The notes under the pieces: generated by a model
Told to the model about the DNA's origin: nothing
Databases searched by the model: none
Seen by the model: only the letters and a program-made list of their open reading frames with translations
Shown: in pieces, positions 1-7,465 of the stretch
Position numbering within the stretch: position 1 is the stretch's first letter
Layout of the letters: every line of letters begins with the position of its first letter
Translations under genes and position numbers: made by a program
Source: an uncultured Clostridia bacterium
Lineage (GTDB): Bacteria > Bacillota > Clostridia > Oscillospirales > Ruminococcaceae
DNA: 31,290 nucleotides
NCBI GenBank assembly: GCA_946613705.1
Contig: CAMOFU010000002.1
Coordinates: 1 to 31,290 of the forward strand
Direction: 5' to 3'

Positions 1-52
1 CGCCACCTTGCCAAGGTGGAGGTAGCGAGTTCGAGCCTCGTAATCCGCTCCA
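1..52 (+). tRNA. tRNA-Gly (GCC), 3' part only
   Basis: The window opens inside a tRNA. An anticodon stem (positions 3-7 paired with 15-19) holds a seven-base loop with anticodon GCC at 10-12, which reads glycine codons. A T arm with the usual TTCGA loop follows, then the 3' acceptor strand and an encoded CCA end at 50-52. The 5' acceptor strand and D arm lie upstream of the window. It sits four bases before the tRNA-Cys and probably belongs to the same tRNA transcript. Confidence 0.9.
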
Positions 53-56
53 AATC

Positions 57-130
57 GGCGCTATAGCCAAGTGGTAAGGCGTAGGTCTGCAACACCTTGA
101 TCGCCGGTTCAAATCCGGCTGGCGCCTCCA
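57..130 (+). tRNA. tRNA-Cys (GCA)
   Basis: A complete 74-nt cloverleaf. The acceptor strand GGCGCTA pairs with TGGCGCC through one G-T pair, followed by discriminator T and an encoded CCA. The anticodon GCA is at 89-91. The D arm and the T arm (GCCGG/CCGGC with a TTCAAAT loop) are normal. It decodes UGC/UGU. It directly follows tRNA-Gly and is followed by a terminator, so it is the last gene of a tRNA operon. Confidence 0.96.
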
Positions 131-134
131 GATC

Positions 135-164
135 GCTCCATAGCTTTGGCTATGGAGCTTTTTT
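135..164 (+). terminator. Intrinsic terminator of the tRNA operon
   Basis: A perfect 10-bp stem (135-144 with 149-158) with a four-base loop is followed directly by six T residues (159-164). It begins five bases after the tRNA-Cys CCA end and should stop tRNA transcription before the fkbH-like gene. Confidence 0.92.
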
Positions 165-212
165 GTTTATCGGCGAATCTAATCTGAGTTTAAAATTTTC
201 GCCTTGACCCCC

Positions 213-241
213 TTGCTTTATTGCGGGATATCTGTTACAAT
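213..241 (+). promoter_or_regulatory. Sigma-A type promoter for the fkbH-like gene
   Basis: A -35 TTGCTT (213-218), a 17-bp spacer and a -10 TACAAT (236-241) preceded by the extended-minus-10 TG at 233-234. This would give a 5' leader of about 55 nt before the ATG at 304. It lies between the tRNA terminator and the first protein gene, where a promoter is expected. Predicted from sequence only. Confidence 0.6.
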
Positions 242-303
242 AAAAGGTAAGGGTGTTTATATGAGATTTGGTATTTGAAATTGAATTGGAGGCATAAAAC
301 AAA

Positions 304-2094
304 ATGAAAGAGCTTGAATATCCCTTTGACAGTGAATGGATACTGAAAAAGAAAAAATCAATAAAGCGTACACTGCTTGCCGACGGCAGACCGAGGATAA
401 AGAAAAAGATCGCAGTCCTCGGCGGCTCGACGACCAGCGACGTTATTGCCGCGCTGGAGCTGTTCCTGCTCGATTCGGGCATAGAGCCCGAGTTCTATGA
501 GTCGGAGTACAAGCAGTATTGGCAGGATGCCGTGTTCGGCAGCCCCGAGCTGGACAGCTTCGCGCCCGATATCATCTATATCCATACCACCGTCCGCAAC
601 GTTGATTTCACTCCGACCGTGCGTATGTCCCCCGAGGAGATCACAGCGGCGCTCGACGAGCGCTATGCACGGCTCGAACAGATGTGGCAGGCGCTTGAAA
701 GGTTCCACTGCCCGATCATACAGAACAACTTCGAGCTGCCGTTTTTCCGTCTGCTCGGCAGCCGCGATGCTTACGATGTTCACGGGCTCTCGAATTTCGT
801 CACCCGTCTGAACGATAAGATATATGCCTATGCTCAGTCTCACGAGGGCTTCTTCATAAACGATATCAACTGGCTCTCGGCTAATATCGGGCTTGAAAAA
901 TGGGCGGATACTAAATACTGGTATATGTTCAAGTATGCGATGTCGCTCGATGCTGTGCCGCCGCTTGCTTTCCAGCTGAACGCTATAATCAGATCGGTGT
1001 TCGGCAAGAACAAGAAGTGTATAGCTGTAGACCTTGACAATACGATGTGGGGCGGCATAGTCGGCGACGACGGTGCCGAGAACCTCGAGATAGGGCAGGA
1101 AACAGGCACTTCTCAGGCATTCTATGAGTTCCAGCAGTATGTTAAGGCTCACAAGGACCTCGGCATTATCCTCACCGTCTGCTCGAAGAATGAGGAGGAG
1201 AATGCGCTGGCAGGTCTGAACCATCCCGAGGGCGCTGTAAAGCCCGATGACTTTACGATAATCAAGGCCAACTGGGAGCCCAAGAGCATCAACCTCGAAA
1301 ACACCGCGCAGGAGCTGAATATCATGCCCGACGCGATCGTGTTTGCCGACGATAACCCCGCCGAGCGCGAGATCGTCCGCCAGCAGACCCCCTGCTCGGT
1401 GCCCGAGATAGGCGAGGTCACAGACTATATCCGCGTGCTCGACCGCTCGCAGTATTTCGAGGTCACGACGCTTTCGGAGGACGACCTCAAGCGCGGCGAG
1501 ATGTACAAGGCCAACATTCAGCGGGCACAGGCGCAGGCAAAATTTGCCAGCTACACCGATTATCTGCTCAGCCTTGAAATGACCGCAGAGATCGGCCCCT
1601 TCCCCGATGTTTACCTTGCGCGTATCGCTCAGCTCACGAACAAGAGCAACCAGTTCAACCTTACCACGCTGCGCTGCACACAGGAGCAGATGGCGCAGTT
1701 CGCCGCATCTATCGACCACGTCACCCAGTACGGCAAGCTGCTGGACAAGTTCGGTGACAACGGCGTTGTATCGGTGGCTGTCGGTCAGCGCGGAAAGCAC
1801 CCCGTAACGGGCGAGGAGGTGCTGGATATAATCCTCTGGCTGATGAGCTGCCGCGTGCTCAAGCGCGATATGGAGCTTGCGATGCTCGACGGATTTGTCG
1901 CTCAGGCTAAGGCGGCGGGCTACACCAAGCTGATCGGGCGCTATCTGCCCACCGCGAAGAACAAGATGGTGAAGGACTTCTACCCCGATACTCTCGGCTT
2001 TTCGGCAGTTTCGGCGGCAGAGGACGGCAGCACGGTCTGGGAGCTTGACATAAGCGGGTATGAAAACAAGAACCACGTTATAAAGGTAAACTGA
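304..2094 (+). CDS. FkbH-like HAD-IIIC family protein (putative glyceryl-ACP forming enzyme)
   Basis: 596 aa. An SGNH-like N-terminal region is followed by a HAD-IIIC phosphatase domain (about 237-370) with DLDNTMWGG starting at residue 243 and ADDNPAERE starting at 348. A C-terminal GNAT-like region carries the FkbH-family pattern YLPTAKNKMVKDFYPDTLGF. In characterised members, FkbH takes the glyceryl group from 1,3-bisphosphoglycerate, removes the phosphate and loads glycerate as a thioester on an acyl carrier protein. A free-standing ACP lies 1.9 kb downstream, separated only by rqcH, so the pair may work together here. None of the polyketide partners (FkbG, FkbI, FkbK) is in the window, so methoxymalonyl synthesis is unlikely and the final product is unknown. 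The ATG is 11 nt after GGAGG at 288-292. Family assignment is strong; the substrate is inferred. Confidence 0.88.
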   Translation: MKELEYPFDSEWILKKKKSIKRTLLADGRPRIKKKIAVLGGSTTSDVIAALELFLLDSGIEPEFYESEYKQYWQDAVFGSPELDSFAPDIIYIHTTVRNVDFTPTVRMSPEEITAALDERYARLEQMWQALERFHCPIIQNNFELPFFRLLGSRDAYDVHGLSNFVTRLNDKIYAYAQSHEGFFINDINWLSANIGLEKWADTKYWYMFKYAMSLDAVPPLAFQLNAIIRSVFGKNKKCIAVDLDNTMWGGIVGDDGAENLEIGQETGTSQAFYEFQQYVKAHKDLGIILTVCSKNEEENALAGLNHPEGAVKPDDFTIIKANWEPKSINLENTAQELNIMPDAIVFADDNPAEREIVRQQTPCSVPEIGEVTDYIRVLDRSQYFEVTTLSEDDLKRGEMYKANIQRAQAQAKFASYTDYLLSLEMTAEIGPFPDVYLARIAQLTNKSNQFNLTTLRCTQEQMAQFAASIDHVTQYGKLLDKFGDNGVVSVAVGQRGKHPVTGEEVLDIILWLMSCRVLKRDMELAMLDGFVAQAKAAGYTKLIGRYLPTAKNKMVKDFYPDTLGFSAVSAAEDGSTVWELDISGYENKNHVIKVN

Positions 2095-2128
2095 GCAGCC
2101 GCGCATATTCATTTGAAGGAGAACAGTC

Positions 2129-3880
2129 ATGGCACTCGACGGAGTATTTTTGAATCAGGTCAGAAAAGAGCTTATGCCGCTCGTGGGGGGCAGGGTCGAT
2201 AAGATACACCAGCCGTCCCGCGAGGAGCTGCTCGTGACGATGCGCACGCGCGACGGGGCGTTCAGGCTGCTCTTCAACACGGGTGCGGGCACCGCAAGGG
2301 TCCATGCCACAAGAGCGGATATCGAGAACCCCAAGGTGCCGCCGATGTTCTGTATGCTGATGCGCAAGCAGCTTTCGGGCGGCAAGCTCACAGATATACG
2401 TCAGGACGGGCTCGAACGCATACTGTATTTCGACTTCGACGCGACCGACGAGATGGGCGACAGCTGTAGGCTTACCCTTGCGATAGAGATAATGGGGCGG
2501 CACTCGAACCTTATCCTCATCGGCGGGAACGGGCGGATAATCGACTGCATCAAGCGGGTCGGGCAGGATATGTCGCAGGTGCGGCCCGTGCTGCCCGGTA
2601 TGGAGTATACTCTCCCGCCCAAGGAGCCGCGGCTCTCGCTGCTTGACGATGACCCGCGCGAGATCGCAGAGCGTGCTCGGAGCATGAGCGGCATGAAGCT
2701 GCCAAAGGCGCTTATGGCGGTGATGGAGGGCATCTCGCCCGTGTTTGCGAGAGAGGCGGAGTTCTATACGGGGCGCGGCAGAGAGCTCACAGCCGCCGAG
2801 CTTACCGACGATGAGTGCGATCGCCTTGCCTTCTATCTTAAAAAGACCGCTGCCGAGCTTGCCGAGGGAAGCAGCAGATATACGATAATACGCACCAAGG
2901 ACGGGCAGTTCAAGGACTTTTGCTTTACAGATATCCACCAGTACGGGGCGCTGATGATAACCTCGGAGGTCGGTTCGGCTTGCGAAACGCTCGACCGCTA
3001 TTTTTCCGAGCGCGACCGCACCGCGCGAATGAAGCAGAAGGCAAACGACCTGTTCAGGCTGCTGGTGAACACCTCCGAGCGCATCACGCGCAGGACCGCG
3101 AACCAGAGGCTCGAGCTGCGCGACTGCGCCGACCGCGGGCGGTGGAAAAAGTACGGCGACCTGATAATGGCGAACCTCTATCGGCTCGAAAAGGGCGCGG
3201 CAGAGGCGGTCGTGGAGGATTATTACGAGGAGGGCAGCCCGAGCGTGACTATCCCGCTGGAGCCGAGGCTCACACCCTCGCAGAATGCCCAGCGCTATTA
3301 TAAGGAGTACCGCAAGGCTGATACCGCCGAGAAAAAGCTGCACGGCCTTATCGCGCAGGGCGAGGAGGAGCTGCGGTATATCGACTCGGTGTTCGATGCG
3401 CTGACAAGGGCGCAGGGCGAGAGCGATATCGCAGAGCTGCGCGAGGAGCTTGCCGAGCAGGGCTATATCAGGCGCGGCAAGGCGAAGGGCAAGCCGCAGA
3501 AGAACCGCCCGCCGCTGAGGTTCATGTCCTCCGACGGGTTTGAGATCAGGGTCGGGCGAAACAACAAGCAGAACGACCGCCTGACCTGCAAAGAGTCCGA
3601 AAAATCGGACATATGGCTGCACACGAAGGATATAACGGGCTCGCATACGGTCATATCCTGCCGCGGCGAGCAGCCCCCCGAGCGGACGCTGACAGAGGCG
3701 GCTGTCATAGCGGCATATCACTCCAAGGCGCGCACCTCGGCGCAGGTCCCTGTTGACTATACGCTGATAAGGTTCGTCAAGAAGCCCGCGGGCGCAAAGC
3801 CGGGTATGGTGATATTCACGAACAACCGCACGCTGTATGTCACCCCCGATGAGGAGCTTGTGAGAAGGCTCTCGGAGTGA
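2129..3880 (+). CDS. rqcH: Rqc2/RqcH homologue (NFACT family, FbpA-like), ribosome quality control
   Basis: 583 aa, close to the usual length. The N-terminal NFACT domain starts MALDGVFLNQVRKEL and includes EIMGRHSNLILI. A long helical middle follows, then an NFACT-R domain from about residue 464 with GRNNKQND and SDIWLHTKDITGSHTVI. Bacterial RqcH binds stalled 50S-peptidyl-tRNA, recruits tRNA-Ala and adds alanine tails that mark nascent chains for degradation. The functionally important Asp-Arg pair of B. subtilis RqcH appears here as Glu96-Arg97, a conservative change. Older annotations call this family fibronectin-binding protein, but there is no signal peptide, which fits a cytoplasmic role. 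A ribosome site AAGGAGAA precedes the ATG. It begins 34 bases after the fkbH-like gene and is probably cotranscribed with it. Confidence 0.93.
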   Translation: MALDGVFLNQVRKELMPLVGGRVDKIHQPSREELLVTMRTRDGAFRLLFNTGAGTARVHATRADIENPKVPPMFCMLMRKQLSGGKLTDIRQDGLERILYFDFDATDEMGDSCRLTLAIEIMGRHSNLILIGGNGRIIDCIKRVGQDMSQVRPVLPGMEYTLPPKEPRLSLLDDDPREIAERARSMSGMKLPKALMAVMEGISPVFAREAEFYTGRGRELTAAELTDDECDRLAFYLKKTAAELAEGSSRYTIIRTKDGQFKDFCFTDIHQYGALMITSEVGSACETLDRYFSERDRTARMKQKANDLFRLLVNTSERITRRTANQRLELRDCADRGRWKKYGDLIMANLYRLEKGAAEAVVEDYYEEGSPSVTIPLEPRLTPSQNAQRYYKEYRKADTAEKKLHGLIAQGEEELRYIDSVFDALTRAQGESDIAELREELAEQGYIRRGKAKGKPQKNRPPLRFMSSDGFEIRVGRNNKQNDRLTCKESEKSDIWLHTKDITGSHTVISCRGEQPPERTLTEAAVIAAYHSKARTSAQVPVDYTLIRFVKKPAGAKPGMVIFTNNRTLYVTPDEELVRRLSE

Positions 3881-3968
3881 GCAGGTGCGCGGCGGACAGA
3901 TCGCTGTATAATGCAATGCAAATCGTAAACTTAATATCATATATTTAAAGCGAAAGGAAGTTTTTACC

Positions 3969-4214
3969 ATGACAAGAGATCAGGCATTTGACAGACTGGA
4001 AGAGGTTTTCCGCGACGTTTTCGACGACGACGGCATCACGCTCTATGAGGATACCACCGCCGATGACATCGACGACTGGGATTCGATCGAGCATATCACG
4101 CTCATCGCTGCCGTTGAAAAGGAGTTCGGTATGCGCTTCTCGATGGGCGAGGTGAGCGGCATGAAGGACGTCGGCGAAATGGTGACGATCCTTACTCAGC
4201 GTGCAACAAAATGA
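3969..4214 (+). CDS. Free-standing acyl carrier protein
   Basis: 81 aa, acidic, with the four-helix acyl carrier protein pattern. The 4'-phosphopantetheine attachment motif is WDSIEH, with Ser39 as the modified residue, followed by the usual helix II HITLIAAVEKEFGMRF. It differs from typical fatty-acid AcpP, which has DSLDxVEL, and resembles ACPs encoded beside FkbH-like proteins. It likely carries the glyceryl or another acyl group made by the fkbH-like product. GAAAGGAAG precedes the start. An AT-rich stretch upstream contains TATAAT at 3907-3912 without a convincing -35, so independent transcription is possible but not shown. The stop overlaps the next start (ATGA), so translation is coupled. 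Confidence 0.9.
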   Translation: MTRDQAFDRLEEVFRDVFDDDGITLYEDTTADDIDDWDSIEHITLIAAVEKEFGMRFSMGEVSGMKDVGEMVTILTQRATK

Positions 4215-4813
4215 GCTTTCAGATCATTCAAGGCGTGGAGCTTGACAGCTCGCTGCTCGAAGGCGTTGAGTCTGCATTCGTGAAAGAGGGGCAGTGCTAT
4301 GATTCGATCATCTCGGCGGAGCTGATCGAGCCGCTGCTTGTCGGGGGCGTGAAGCTGCTGCCCGAGCCGCATTTCTTTTTCATAGAGCTGCCCTGCACCG
4401 AGGACGAGGAGAAGGAGCTGCGGCACTCGAAGTCCGATCCGCTGCACTGTAAAGTCTATTATCTTGACGGCTGCACCGAGCCTGTTTCTCAGGCGATAAT
4501 CAAGCGCTGGGGCGGGCTGCTGATAAACGACGGACTGACGCGGTTCGGGTTCGGTTCAAACAGCAGCGACGAGGAGATCTATGTGTCCGATTACCAGCAG
4601 GTGCAGATATACAGCGAAAATGCGCGGTTTGATGGACTGCTGTCTGAGCTTGGAGCGCGTAAGGTGAAAAAGCTTGTCACACCGTGGGAGCGCTTTTCAA
4701 GAGAGTGCGGCGGTGTGTCGATGGCGGTCGAGTCGGAGGGAGAGAGCTGCTGTGATATCCCCGAGATCCTCGCAAATGAAGGAATGTACCTCGCGGAAAC
4801 GCGGGAGATCTGA
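4211..4813 (+). CDS. Unknown protein coupled to the ACP
   Basis: 200 aa, not recognised. It starts on the ATG of an ATGA overlap with the acp stop, so it is almost certainly translated with the ACP and may act on it. It has no signal peptide, no membrane segment and no repeat. The composition is acidic with scattered hydrophobic stretches (PEPHFFFIELPC near residues 55-66). The second half contains TRFGFGSNSSDEEIYVSDYQ and a WERF segment. Cysteines near residues 66, 87, 165 and 181-182 do not form a clear CxxC pair. It could be an acyltransferase or a carrier-protein partner of the FkbH/ACP pair, but that rests on gene order only. Codon use resembles the neighbours, so it is a real gene. Confidence 0.8.
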   Translation: MSFQIIQGVELDSSLLEGVESAFVKEGQCYDSIISAELIEPLLVGGVKLLPEPHFFFIELPCTEDEEKELRHSKSDPLHCKVYYLDGCTEPVSQAIIKRWGGLLINDGLTRFGFGSNSSDEEIYVSDYQQVQIYSENARFDGLLSELGARKVKKLVTPWERFSRECGGVSMAVESEGESCCDIPEILANEGMYLAETREI

Positions 4814-4857
4814 CGATCGGCTTATTGTTCAAAGATCGGAAATTAGGAGGAATAACT

Positions 4858-5388
4858 ATGAATATTTGGCATGATATCTCACCGAAGCATATACACCGCG
4901 ACCTGTTCACGGCAGTCATAGAGATACCCAAGGGCTCGAAGATCAAGTACGAGCTTGACAAGGAAACGGGCTTGCTGCGCATGGACAGGATCCTCTACAC
5001 CTCGACGCACTACCCCGCGAACTACGGCTTTATCCCGCGTACATATGCCGACGACGGCGACCCGCTCGACGTGCTGGTGCTCTGCTCGGAGACGCTCGAA
5101 CCGCTCTCGCTGGTGCAGTGCCGCCCGATCGGTGTTATCCTGATGCTTGACAACGGCGCGAACGACGAGAAGATCATCTGCATTCCCGTCAACGACCCGA
5201 ATTACAATGTCTACACCGATATCGCCAGCCTGCCGAAACACATCTTCGACGAGATGTCACACTTTTTCACGGTCTATAAGCAGCTCGAGGATAAGGACAC
5301 TGTCATCGACGATGTCCGCGACGCTGCTGCCGCAAAGGAGATCGTGCAGAACTGCATTGATAACTATGTTGAGAAGTTCTGCCGCTGA
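4858..5388 (+). CDS. ppa: Inorganic pyrophosphatase (family I, soluble)
   Basis: 176 aa, the normal size for bacterial family I pyrophosphatase. The metal-binding signature DDGDPLDVLVL gives Asp66, Asp68 and Asp71, matching E. coli Asp65, Asp67 and Asp70. FTAVIEIPKGSKIKYELD and YPANYGFIPRTY are also family hallmarks. The cytoplasmic enzyme hydrolyses pyrophosphate and so pulls biosynthetic reactions forward. The start at 4858 is chosen because AGGAGG (4845-4850) lies 7 nt upstream; a longer in-frame reading from 4825 lacks a ribosome site. It is the last gene before a strong terminator and may be cotranscribed with the ACP pair. Confidence 0.95.
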   Translation: MNIWHDISPKHIHRDLFTAVIEIPKGSKIKYELDKETGLLRMDRILYTSTHYPANYGFIPRTYADDGDPLDVLVLCSETLEPLSLVQCRPIGVILMLDNGANDEKIICIPVNDPNYNVYTDIASLPKHIFDEMSHFFTVYKQLEDKDTVIDDVRDAAAAKEIVQNCIDNYVEKFCR

Positions 5389-5413
5389 CAGATCTGATTT
5401 AAAGCCTTTTTGC

Positions 5414-5443
5414 CGTCCGCACGTTAAGTGCGGGCGTTTTTTT
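5414..5443 (+). terminator. Intrinsic terminator after ppa
   Basis: A 9-bp stem with one G-T pair (5414-5422 with 5428-5436) and a five-base loop is followed by seven T residues (5437-5443). It ends the ppa transcription unit 25 bases after the stop codon and isolates it from the division cluster. Confidence 0.9.
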
Positions 5444-5674
5444 ATGTTTGTGCGGCAGGGACCGAGCAGTGTTAATTTGTTTTGTAACCGTCAGCACGTT
5501 AATTGAAAATTTACAAAGTGAAACGCTGTCTCCGATTTGTAATATTTAAAACATATAACCAAAAATCCGATGTCGGTATTCGGCTTAATATGGCGGGAAG
5601 TTGTTCAACGAGTACAAAAAATCAGCCAGCATTGAAAACGCTTTGTAAAATTGTGTTTATTTTCGGAAAAACGG

Positions 5675-5703
5675 TTGACCTATACAATATATTGTGTTAT
5701 AAT
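5675..5703 (+). promoter_or_regulatory. Upstream promoter P1 of the division cluster
   Basis: TTGACC (5675-5680), an exact 17-bp spacer and consensus TATAAT (5698-5703). It is one of the best sigma-A matches in the window. It lies about 360 bases before mraZ, so it would produce a long untranslated leader or a separate small RNA. Confidence 0.75.
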
Positions 5704-5923
5704 ATGTATTAAGCAAGAGCCGATCCCGATCTGCGGTCTGAAGGAACAGTAATTTGTCTGTAATAATACGAACACCGCCGCGAATTAATATTTTATTTAC
5801 AAATTACAATTAGGTTAAAATATTTTCGCGTTTTATTACAAAAATCCGACCTTTATCGGCTGCTTTTTCAGCCCGTTGATCGCATCATCTGCGCTTGATG
5901 TTAAAAAAATATAAAAATAGCTG

Positions 5924-5952
5924 TTGCATTTTCCCGAAAAGTGGTGTATAAT
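5924..5952 (+). promoter_or_regulatory. Proximal promoter P2 of the division cluster (PmraZ)
   Basis: TTGCAT (5924-5929), a 17-bp spacer and consensus TATAAT (5947-5952), with transcription expected near 5959. The spacer and start region are overlaid by GTG-containing repeats that look like MraZ binding boxes. This is the usual location of the autoregulated mraZ promoter. Confidence 0.8.
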
Positions 5953-5987
5953 AAGACTGCGGTGGCAAAAAGTGCGAAAAAGTGGTG
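5937..5987 (+). promoter_or_regulatory. Candidate MraZ operator: 10-bp-phased GTG boxes
   Basis: Three GTG triplets occur at exact 10-base steps (5962, 5972 and 5982), two of them preceded by AAAA. A further AAAAGTGGTG copy lies at 5937-5946, inside the P2 spacer. MraZ of E. coli binds TGGGN boxes spaced one helical turn apart, and Mycoplasma MraZ binds AAAGTG boxes with a ten-base period. The repeats cover the promoter and start point of P2, so binding would repress it. The binding itself is inferred. Confidence 0.6.
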
Positions 5988-6063
5988 ATCGTTCCCTGAA
6001 CGGTCGCCTTATCCCGCATTGCCTGCCGCAAGTCCTTATTTTGCTTGCTTGGAGGTGATGGCT

Positions 6064-6507
6064 TTGGCTGATGTAAATGAGACTGTAGTGCTCAAGGGCA
6101 CGTTCTATCAGTCTATGGACGCGAAGGGGAGAATGACCTTTCCCGCAAAGCTGCGCGAGATCATCGGCGAAAGATTCATCGTCACAAGAGGGAGCGACGG
6201 CTGCCTGTTCGTTTATTCAAAAGAGGATTTCGACCGCCGCGCCGCTAAGATCAGCCGCCTGCCTATGGCACAGGCAAGGGATTTCCAGCGCGTGTTCATG
6301 GCTAATGCCAATGAGGTCGAGGCCGATAAGCAGGGCAGGATACTGATCCCGCCGAACCTGAGAAGGCTCGCAAGCCTCGATAAAGAGGTGGTCGTGACGG
6401 GAGTGTCCGACAGGTGCGAGATCTGGGATAAGGAGAAGTGGGACAGCTTCAATGACAGCGTTGATATGGGTGCGCTCATGGACGCTCTGGAGGGACTTGA
6501 TTTTTAA
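6064..6507 (+). CDS. mraZ: MraZ, transcriptional regulator of the division cluster
   Basis: 147 aa from the TTG start. Two AbrB-like half domains carry the family motifs: GTFYQSMDAKGRMTFPAKLR near the N terminus, and NEVEADKQGRILIPPNLR in the second half. MraZ forms a ring-shaped oligomer that binds repeated boxes in its own promoter and usually represses the dcw operon. TTG at 6064 is preferred because GGAGGTGAT (6051-6059) ends at the right distance from it. The in-frame ATG at 6058 lies inside that ribosome site, although it remains an alternative that adds two residues. The stop shares a base with the rsmH start (TAATG). Phased GTG boxes at the promoter support autoregulation. Confidence 0.93.
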   Translation: MADVNETVVLKGTFYQSMDAKGRMTFPAKLREIIGERFIVTRGSDGCLFVYSKEDFDRRAAKISRLPMAQARDFQRVFMANANEVEADKQGRILIPPNLRRLASLDKEVVVTGVSDRCEIWDKEKWDSFNDSVDMGALMDALEGLDF

Positions 6508-7433
6508 TGGAATTCAGGCATTATCCCGTTATGCTCGAGGAGAGCATCGGGCTGCTCGGCATAAAGCCCGACGGGATATATGTTGACGGTACCGCGGGCG
6601 GGGCGGGGCATTCGCGCAGGATAGCGCAGCAGCTTGACCCCGAACGAGGCAGGCTCATTGCCCTTGACCGTGACCCCGAGGCGGTGAAGGTCGCTTCGCA
6701 AAGGCTCGCAGGGCTGCCCGCACAGGTCGTTTCGGCGAATTATTCCGAGATAAGAAGAGTGCTCGGTGAGCTGGGGGTGGACGCTGTGGACGGCGTGCTG
6801 CTCGATCTGGGCGTGTCAAGCTATCAGCTTGATAACGGCGAGCGCGGCTTTTCCTATCATCAGGACGCGCCGCTCGATATGAGGATGAGCGGCGAGGGTA
6901 TGTCGGCAAGGGATGTTGTGAACGAATACGACGGCGAGCGGCTCGCTAAGATAATATTTGAGTACGGCGAGGAGAAATTCGCAAGGAGCATCGCCGCAAA
7001 TATCGTCAGGGCAAGGGAGAAGGCACCGATAGAGACGACCTTTGAGCTTGCCGAGATAATCAAAAGCTCTGTGCCGCAGAGGGTCAGGCGGGAGAAAAAC
7101 CCCTGCAAGAAGACCTTTCAGGCGATCAGGATAGAAGTGAACAACGAGCTCGGGCACCTCGACAGGGCGCTCGATGAAGCGTTTGACTGCCTTCGCAGCG
7201 GCGGGAGGCTTGCGGTGATAACCTTCCATTCGCTCGAGGACAGGCTCGTGAAGCAGCGCTTCCGCAGCTTTGCGGAGGGGTGCATCTGCCCGCCCGATTT
7301 CCCCGTGTGTGTATGCGGGAGAAAGCCGCGGGGCAGGATAATAACGAGGAAGCCCGTCGAGCCCTCGGAGCGGGAGCTTGCGGAGAATAACCGCAGCCGC
7401 AGCGCAAGGCTCAGGGCAGTCGAGAAGATATAA
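6507..7433 (+). CDS. rsmH: 16S rRNA (cytosine1402-N4)-methyltransferase RsmH
   Basis: 308 aa, normal length. The S-adenosylmethionine site is DGTAGGAGHS (residues 27-36). Further family motifs are GVLLDLGVSSYQLDNGERGF, APLDMRM, and the C-terminal ITFHSLEDRLVKQRFR. RsmH (formerly MraW) methylates N4 of C1402 in the decoding centre of 16S rRNA. It nearly always follows mraZ, as here, with a one-base stop/start overlap that couples translation. A CxCPxxFPxCxC cluster near residues 259-270 is seen in many Firmicute versions. Confidence 0.97.
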   Translation: MEFRHYPVMLEESIGLLGIKPDGIYVDGTAGGAGHSRRIAQQLDPERGRLIALDRDPEAVKVASQRLAGLPAQVVSANYSEIRRVLGELGVDAVDGVLLDLGVSSYQLDNGERGFSYHQDAPLDMRMSGEGMSARDVVNEYDGERLAKIIFEYGEEKFARSIAANIVRAREKAPIETTFELAEIIKSSVPQRVRREKNPCKKTFQAIRIEVNNELGHLDRALDEAFDCLRSGGRLAVITFHSLEDRLVKQRFRSFAEGCICPPDFPVCVCGRKPRGRIITRKPVEPSERELAENNRSRSARLRAVEKI

Positions 7434-7465
7434 AGGCATGGAAAAAATTTCGGAAGTGATGTGAA

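Larger units (their letters stand above)
5444..6063 (+). other. AT-rich, gene-free leader region of the division cluster
   Basis: About 620 bases without a convincing gene. It holds two promoters (5675-5703 and 5924-5952) and a repeat cluster near the second -10. A transcript from the first promoter would carry an extra leader of about 250 nt. That leader contains small possible hairpins, for example CCGA/TCGG around 5846-5859 followed by GCTG/CAGC, but no clear riboswitch or terminator. A 69-codon ORF at 5503-5712 has no ribosome site or coding composition. Confidence 0.6.

Noticed and set aside
5510..5649. Inverted TTTACAAAG / CTTTGTAAA copies about 130 bases apart, considered as ends of a small mobile element.
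   Set aside because: Only nine bases match in AT-rich DNA, with no target duplication, so chance is likely.
5503..5712. A 69-codon ORF in the mraZ leader.
   Set aside because: No ribosome site, no coding composition, and it overlaps the P1 promoter.
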